In this document: in pieces, positions 7,100 through 10,293 of the stretch
How positions within the stretch are numbered: position 1 is the stretch's first letter
Layout: the number at the start of each line of letters is the position of its first letter
Origin: Acidimicrobiales bacterium
GTDB lineage: Bacteria > Actinomycetota > Acidimicrobiia > Acidimicrobiales > Poriferisodaliceae
Assembly: GCA_020631315.1 (NCBI GenBank)
Contig: JAHDHM010000100.1
Coordinates: forward strand, 1 to 10,293
Reading direction: 5' to 3'
Length of the DNA: 10,293 nucleotides
The notes under the pieces: generated by a model
Database searches by the model: none
What the model saw: the letters and a program-made list of their open reading frames with translations, nothing else
What the model was told of the DNA's origin: nothing
Program-made: the position numbers and the translations under genes

Positions 7100-8002
7100 T
7101 CAGATCCGGACGGCCCCGTACTCGGCTCGTTCGTCGGCGGTGTCGTAGTCGGCGTCTTCGGGGAAGGCGATCGCGGCTCGGCCCCTTCCCGGCGGCCGGA
7201 GGCGCACCCGGAACTCGTCGGTCGACGTGGCCGCGGCCCGAACCACGTCGTCGGCACGCTCGAACTTCGCGAGCCGCATCAGCACCGCGATCGTCGGGGT
7301 GACCATCTCCATGTTCCCGGCGTCGAGACGCTCGAGTGCTTCGGCGGGCCGGACCCAGTCGAGATCCACCGCCTCGTGCGTGTCGGGCGACGGGTGTTGG
7401 CCGTCGGGCATCACGCAGGCGAAGAACCGCGTGTCGTAGCGACGGGGTGCCCCGAGCGGGGTGATGAAGCGGCCGAGGTAGGCGAGGCCGGAGACGTCGA
7501 AACGAGTCGAGGTCGACTCGATCGCATCGACGAAGTCGGCGCCGTGATGGTTCAGCTCGTCACGCCAGTCGGGATCGCCGTCGAACCAGGCACGATGCCG
7601 ATCCGAGCCGAGCAACAGACCTGCTTCCTCGACCGTCTCCCGAACGACCGCGACCCAGTGCGCAGCTGCTTCGTCGGACGGGAGGTCCATCTGGGGCGTG
7701 ACTGCGTCGAGTCCGTCGAAACTCCCGAGCACCTCGGGGCTGGCGTCGTGATCATCGACCGCACCGCCCGGGTAGAGCCACATGTTCGCCACGAAGATGG
7801 ACCTCGAGTTACGGCGCAACATGAGGACTTCGAGCTCGGGCGACTCGCGCAGCACCACCACGGTGGCGGCACGCTTGATCTCGACCTCGTGCGGGTCGAA
7901 CGGGGGAGTGTCGGCGGTGGCGCGGGCCCAGGTGACGATGCCCCTGGCGTCGCCGGAGGAATCAGCCAGCGGTCGCGGCCTCGAGCGTGGCGCGATTGGC
8001 AT
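7100..8002 (-). CDS. Nudix hydrolase, NUDT19-like with insertion in the Nudix box
   Basis: A 300-residue Nudix-fold hydrolase, which would cleave a nucleoside diphosphate linked to another group using Mg2+ held by the Nudix-box glutamates. The motif is split: YPGGAVDDHD (residues 77-86) and AVVRETVEEAGLLL (118-131) are separated by about 30 residues, where the canonical box has only 6-7 between the Gly/Glu part and REVxEE. Such an insertion is known from the NUDT19/RP2p group, whose mammalian member hydrolyses CoA and acyl-CoA; that activity here is inference. Catalytic R121, E122, E125 and E126 are present. The first beta strand (residues 45-51, AATVVVL) and YLGRFITPLGAPRRYDTRFF also fit this group. 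The ATG at 8002 lies inside the upstream diiron gene, overlapping it by 41 bp with no good ribosome binding site, but no ATG or GTG lies between it and the conserved fold. Translational coupling with the upstream gene is likely. Confidence 0.8.
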   Translation of the reverse strand: MPIAPRSRPRPLADSSGDARGIVTWARATADTPPFDPHEVEIKRAATVVVLRESPELEVLMLRRNSRSIFVANMWLYPGGAVDDHDASPEVLGSFDGLDAVTPQMDLPSDEAAAHWVAVVRETVEEAGLLLGSDRHRAWFDGDPDWRDELNHHGADFVDAIESTSTRFDVSGLAYLGRFITPLGAPRRYDTRFFACVMPDGQHPSPDTHEAVDLDWVRPAEALERLDAGNMEMVTPTIAVLMRLAKFERADDVVRAAATSTDEFRVRLRPPGRGRAAIAFPEDADYDTADERAEYGAVRI

Positions 8003-8762
8003 CGGCTTGCGCGGCGGAGTCGGCGGCGATGTCGTCGATCTCCTCGCTGGTGAAGCCGGCCATCTCCCGGAAACGACGAGCGAGCTTGATCGCCGCGTCG
8101 GGCGAGTCGCCGCGCTGGCCCCCCAGGGAGAAGATGCCGTCGACGACCTTCTGGAATTCGAGGGCCGCGTTGCGACGCTCGATGTCGTTCTTGGTGACCT
8201 CGCGGAGCCACTTCGAACCCATCTTCACGTGGGTGACCTCGTCGGCGAGCATCCAGTCCTCGCAGAAGTACATGACCGGGTCGCCCATCTCGGAGCCGAA
8301 CTCGCGCATGTTGTTGAACACGTCGATCGCGAGGCCTTCGAGCGCTCGGTTCACACCACACAGCCGGAACACCGGGTCGTCGTGGCAGGCAGCCTCGAAC
8401 AGGGTCGTGTATTCGGTGTGCTCACCGATGTCGCAGCCCATGTGGTCGTTCAGGATGATCGCGATCTCGCAGTGGCGGGCCTCGTCCCAGCACTGGCGTG
8501 CCATGTCGAGCTTCAGTTCGAACGGCACCTCTTCGGTGCTGAAGTCGAACGCCGTGCGACCCGCACCCTCGAGTGCCTGGATCTCGCCGACGAAGATGCC
8601 GTGCATCTGGCGACGAGCGCGTTCTTCGAGGTCCATGGCCTCGGTGTCCATGCGGCGGACGTCGGCGTTGAACATGCGAACGTCACCGACGCGCTGTTCT
8701 GCAGAGCGCCGTTCGAACCGTTCGTCACGAGCCAGTTCGCTGGCCTTGATCTTGGTCTGCAT
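7962..8762 (-). CDS. Ferritin-like diiron protein (DUF455-like)
   Basis: A 266-residue helical protein whose motifs match a four-helix-bundle diiron carboxylate fold. The probable ligands come in order: Glu65 in EIQALEGAG (60-68), E94xxH97 in WDEARHCEI, Glu142 in NRALEGLAIDVF (138-149), and E175xxH178 in LADEVTHVKMG. Two Glu plus ExxH sets are the hallmark of ferritin-like oxidases and oxygenases. DUF455 is my best family match from memory; relatives such as the tRNA hydroxylase MiaE share the fold, but the substrate cannot be read from sequence. The ATG at 8762 is chosen because GAGGGGAG lies 6-7 bases upstream; the frame is open further (to 8876), but that stretch lacks family character and holds the promoter and an inverted repeat. 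The gene is first in a two-gene unit with the Nudix hydrolase, whose start it overlaps. It has many Cys (91, 98, 110, 126, 135, 167) for an actinobacterial cytosolic protein. Confidence 0.75.
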   Translation of the reverse strand: MQTKIKASELARDERFERRSAEQRVGDVRMFNADVRRMDTEAMDLEERARRQMHGIFVGEIQALEGAGRTAFDFSTEEVPFELKLDMARQCWDEARHCEIAIILNDHMGCDIGEHTEYTTLFEAACHDDPVFRLCGVNRALEGLAIDVFNNMREFGSEMGDPVMYFCEDWMLADEVTHVKMGSKWLREVTKNDIERRNAALEFQKVVDGIFSLGGQRGDSPDAAIKLARRFREMAGFTSEEIDDIAADSAAQADANRATLEAATAG

Positions 8763-8806
8763 GTCGCGCTCCCCTCGGCGATCGGCTCCGCAGCCGTGCG
8801 GTTCCG

Positions 8807-8852
8807 TGCAGCGATGGCGGGCCCGTCGACCCCTGAGCCACGCATCGCTGCA
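8807..8852 (-). repeat. Perfect 10-bp inverted repeat in leader of diiron gene
   Basis: TGCAGCGATG (8807-8816) and CATCGCTGCA (8843-8852) are exact reverse complements with 26 bases between them. The outer arm falls at the start site expected from the promoter at 8857-8886, and the whole element lies 45-90 bases upstream of the diiron gene ATG. It could be a hairpin at the mRNA 5' end or a pair of half-sites for a regulator, with centres 36 bp apart. It has no T run, so it is not a classic terminator. Confidence 0.55.
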
Positions 8853-8856
8853 TGAA

Positions 8857-8886
8857 ATCGTAGGGGCGACGAGCACCTGCGGCCAA
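8857..8886 (-). promoter_or_regulatory. Candidate promoter of diiron-Nudix unit
   Basis: Read on the minus strand: TTGGCC (8886-8881, 4 of 6 to TTGACA), 18 bases, TACGAT (8862-8857, 4 of 6 to TATAAT). The start would be near 8850, giving a leader of about 88 bases before the ATG at 8762. The position in the only sizeable gap of the minus-strand cluster supports it. By eye only. Confidence 0.4.
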
Positions 8887-8910
8887 GCAGCGGGCGGTGA
8901 GTCGGCCGGA

Positions 8911-9315
8911 TCAGGTCACCAGCAACACGCCGCAGAACAGCGCACCGAGTCCCGAGAGCAGGGCTCCAGCACCGGTCGCGGCGCGGACGGCGACGCTGCC
9001 GGCCTGAGCGTGGACGAACGCCGCGACGCCCGACACGGCGACCAGCAGCAGCTTGATCCCGACGGTGGCCTGGTAGCCGGTCGTGGCGTCGACCACGTCG
9101 ACGAGCCACACCAACCAGATGCCGGTGACGACGGTGACGGCATAGGCCGGCCAGGCGACCTGTCCGAAGCGGCGTGCAGCGAGTCGCGGGGCCTCGGGGT
9201 CGACCGATCGAAGGACACCGACGAGGCTCGCCATCAGCAGCTGGCCTCCGATCCAGATGCTGGCGCCCAACAGGTGCAGCGCAACGGCGATCGTGTGTGC
9301 GTCGACGTCGATCAT
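8911..9315 (-). CDS. CopD-like four-helix membrane protein
   Basis: A 134-residue integral membrane protein with four predicted helices, at about residues 8-33, 52-72, 83-103 and 112-133. Helix 1 has HLLGASIWIGGQLL (14-27), the His-x(6)-W-x-GG pattern typical of CopD-type copper-resistance and related small membrane proteins. Further His or Lys residues at helix ends (Lys88 in IKLLLV, His102 in FVHAQA) could bind metal or heme. CopD itself is longer (about eight helices), so this is a half-size relative, as in the DUF2269- or HemJ-like small families; copper transport is not established. Its ATG overlaps the stop of the DUF4032 gene in an ATGA, and GGAGGG lies just upstream, so the pair is translationally coupled. 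No copper chaperone or CopC is present nearby. Confidence 0.65.
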   Translation of the reverse strand: MIDVDAHTIAVALHLLGASIWIGGQLLMASLVGVLRSVDPEAPRLAARRFGQVAWPAYAVTVVTGIWLVWLVDVVDATTGYQATVGIKLLLVAVSGVAAFVHAQAGSVAVRAATGAGALLSGLGALFCGVLLVT

Positions 9316-10211
9316 GCAGACCCTCCGTCATCAGGTGTGGATGACCCGGCTGACGTCGGTTCGGTGGTGCCCGTGTCCTCGTCGTCGAGCAGATCGGATT
9401 CGGAAGGCTGGTGTTCCAGCACGGCGCCGGAGAAGTCGGCTGCCGCCTCGACCAGGCGGACATCTGACTGTCGTTCGGCCGCCAGCGCGGCGCGATGTTC
9501 GAGGATCTCGGCCACCAGCTCGGCCGGCTGCCGCCGGTCGTGGAGATGGGGCGGCACCGCCTCGAGGGTCGGCTCGTAGACCTCGACCAGCCAGCGGTAG
9601 GCGGCGACGGCTTCGGGCACCTCTCGGCCGCTGGATCGATTGACGTGCGCCGTGTAGCTGCGGACGTCGTTCAGCAGCACCCGTGCCTGGTTCTCGAGCG
9701 CGCTGATGCCGGTGAGTCGCTCGAGCTGTCGGCGGTGGTGACCCTCCTCGACGACCTTGGGCGCGAACCTGAGTACGGAGCCGTCTGCGCTCGGTTCGAG
9801 CATCAACTCGCCGGTGTCGAAGCCGAGTTCGTTGAGTCGGGCGAGCCGTTCGTCGATCTTGAAGCGTTCGTCCGGCCCGATCACGTCGACGCGGGTCACC
9901 TCGCTCCAGAGTCGCTCGTAGCGCTCGACGATCTCGTCGATCACCTCGATCGGGTCGAGGTCATCGGGGAGACGGCCCATCGCCTCGAGGTCGCTGAGGC
10001 CACCGAGGATGTTCTGGCGGGCGATCTCGAGCTCCTCCCAACGTTGGCCGTCGCTGAGCTGTTCATGGAACGTGCTGGTCTCGGCATCCACCAGGTAGGC
10101 CGACAAGGCACCTGCGTCTCGGCGGAACAAGGTGTTCGACAAGGAGCAGTCGCCCCAGAAGAACCCGGCCAGGTGCAACCGCACCAGCAGGCCGACCAAC
10201 GCATCGATCAT
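9312..10211 (-). CDS. DUF4032 kinase-like protein, C-terminal part after an in-frame TAG
   Basis: 299 residues from the ATG at 10211. The N terminus holds a protein-kinase-like catalytic loop, HLAGFFWGDCSLSNTLF (residues 13-29; His13, Gly16, Asp21, Asn26), and a metal-binding DAE (42-44) where kinases have DFG, as in the LPS-kinase-like fold. The rest matches the DUF4032 domain as I remember it from Actinobacteria: ISALENQARVLLNDVR (around 180-195), then a WLVEVYEPTLEAVP region and EILEHRAALAAER. The last 40 residues are acidic and disordered. Family members normally have about 120 or more extra N-terminal residues carrying the ATP-binding lobe. Here the same frame continues upstream to the window edge and is cut only by TAG at 10212-10214, directly before this ATG. 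If translation truly begins at 10211, the product lacks its ATP-binding lobe. No Shine-Dalgarno precedes the ATG. It is coupled by ATGA to the CopD-like gene. Confidence 0.75.
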   Translation of the reverse strand: MIDALVGLLVRLHLAGFFWGDCSLSNTLFRRDAGALSAYLVDAETSTFHEQLSDGQRWEELEIARQNILGGLSDLEAMGRLPDDLDPIEVIDEIVERYERLWSEVTRVDVIGPDERFKIDERLARLNELGFDTGELMLEPSADGSVLRFAPKVVEEGHHRRQLERLTGISALENQARVLLNDVRSYTAHVNRSSGREVPEAVAAYRWLVEVYEPTLEAVPPHLHDRRQPAELVAEILEHRAALAAERQSDVRLVEAAADFSGAVLEHQPSESDLLDDEDTGTTEPTSAGSSTPDDGGSA

Positions 10212-10292
10212 CTAGTCGCGGAGCCTCGGAACGGCAACGGTGCCGATCATCAGCCTGTACGGCAGGGAGTAGGGCAGGTGGCGGGTGATCAG
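10212..10292 (-). pseudogene. Upstream in-frame segment of the same DUF4032 gene, ending at TAG
   Basis: Translating the minus strand from 10292 gives 26 codons, LITRHLPYSLPYRL... to ...RLRD, then TAG (10214-10212), then the ATG of the downstream frame with no shift. The (V/I)TRHLxxSLPYR motif directly precedes the catalytic region in DUF4032 proteins as I remember them, and the spacing from SLPYR to the DALxxLLVRLH segment appears unchanged. It is therefore the N-terminal side of the same gene, interrupted by a stop. The start lies beyond the window. Confidence 0.65.
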
Positions 10293-10293
10293 G

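Noticed and set aside
7080..7111. Imperfect inverted repeat GTCCGATC...GATCCGGAC between the convergent genes
   Set aside because: It has a bulged stem, overlaps the Nudix stop codon and has no T run on either strand; it could be a weak bidirectional terminator but is not supported enough.
7782..9579. Two long plus-strand open frames (357 and 530 codons) across the diiron and CopD-like genes
   Set aside because: They are low-complexity or mirror-image translations with no motifs; the minus-strand genes have ligands, membrane helices and ribosome binding sites.

Overview
The window is GC-rich throughout. Its codons mostly end in C or G, genes are tightly packed, and the one tRNA has no encoded CCA tail. 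Several families here (a DUF4032 protein, a secreted protein with repeated DGGVFAFG-type blades, Thr-rich membrane-anchored proteins, a YhaN-like ATPase) point to an actinobacterium, most likely of the Acidimicrobiia / Ilumatobacter type. That placement is inference from family memory, not from a search. Nothing marks the window as a mobile element: I see no integrase, transposase, CRISPR array or phage gene. It reads as an ordinary chromosomal housekeeping region.

Left part, plus strand: the 3' portion of a large YhaN/SbcC-like coiled-coil ATPase with a membrane segment inside its coiled coil (3-2561), then 11 bp later a flavin-dependent nitronate monooxygenase-family enzyme (2573-3508). Next come two small extracytoplasmic proteins transcribed divergently from a 106-bp gap. 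One is a signal-peptide protein with a C-terminal membrane anchor (3499-3798, minus), whose end overlaps the oxidoreductase gene tail to tail by 10 bp. The other is a Thr/Ser/Pro-rich signal-anchor protein with three LTIGTVPV-like repeats (3905-4408, plus). It converges on an orphan ParA/MinD-like ATPase (4415-5302, minus), which lies downstream of a tRNA-Arg(CCU) gene (5426-5498, minus).

Middle: a 155-bp spacer, with a possible promoter at its end, leads to a secreted protein with six propeller-like repeats and a separate four-cysteine C-terminal module (5654-7069, plus).

Right part, all minus strand, in two transcription units. The downstream unit is a ferritin-like diiron protein (7962-8762) followed by an overlapping Nudix hydrolase of the NUDT19-like type (7100-8002). 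It is preceded by a plausible promoter and a perfect 10-bp inverted repeat at the predicted transcription start. The upstream unit is a DUF4032 kinase-like gene joined by an ATGA overlap to a small CopD-like four-helix membrane protein (8911-9315).

The most notable observation is at the right edge. The DUF4032 reading frame continues upstream of its apparent ATG in the same frame and with recognisable family sequence (ITRHLPYSLPYR), but is cut by a single TAG at 10212-10214 immediately before that ATG. This is a nonsense mutation, a sequence error, or a stop-restart arrangement. No gene-free stretch exceeds 300 bases; the largest spacers are 5499-5653, 8763-8910, 5303-5425 and 3799-3904. I found no convincing previously undescribed multi-gene system.
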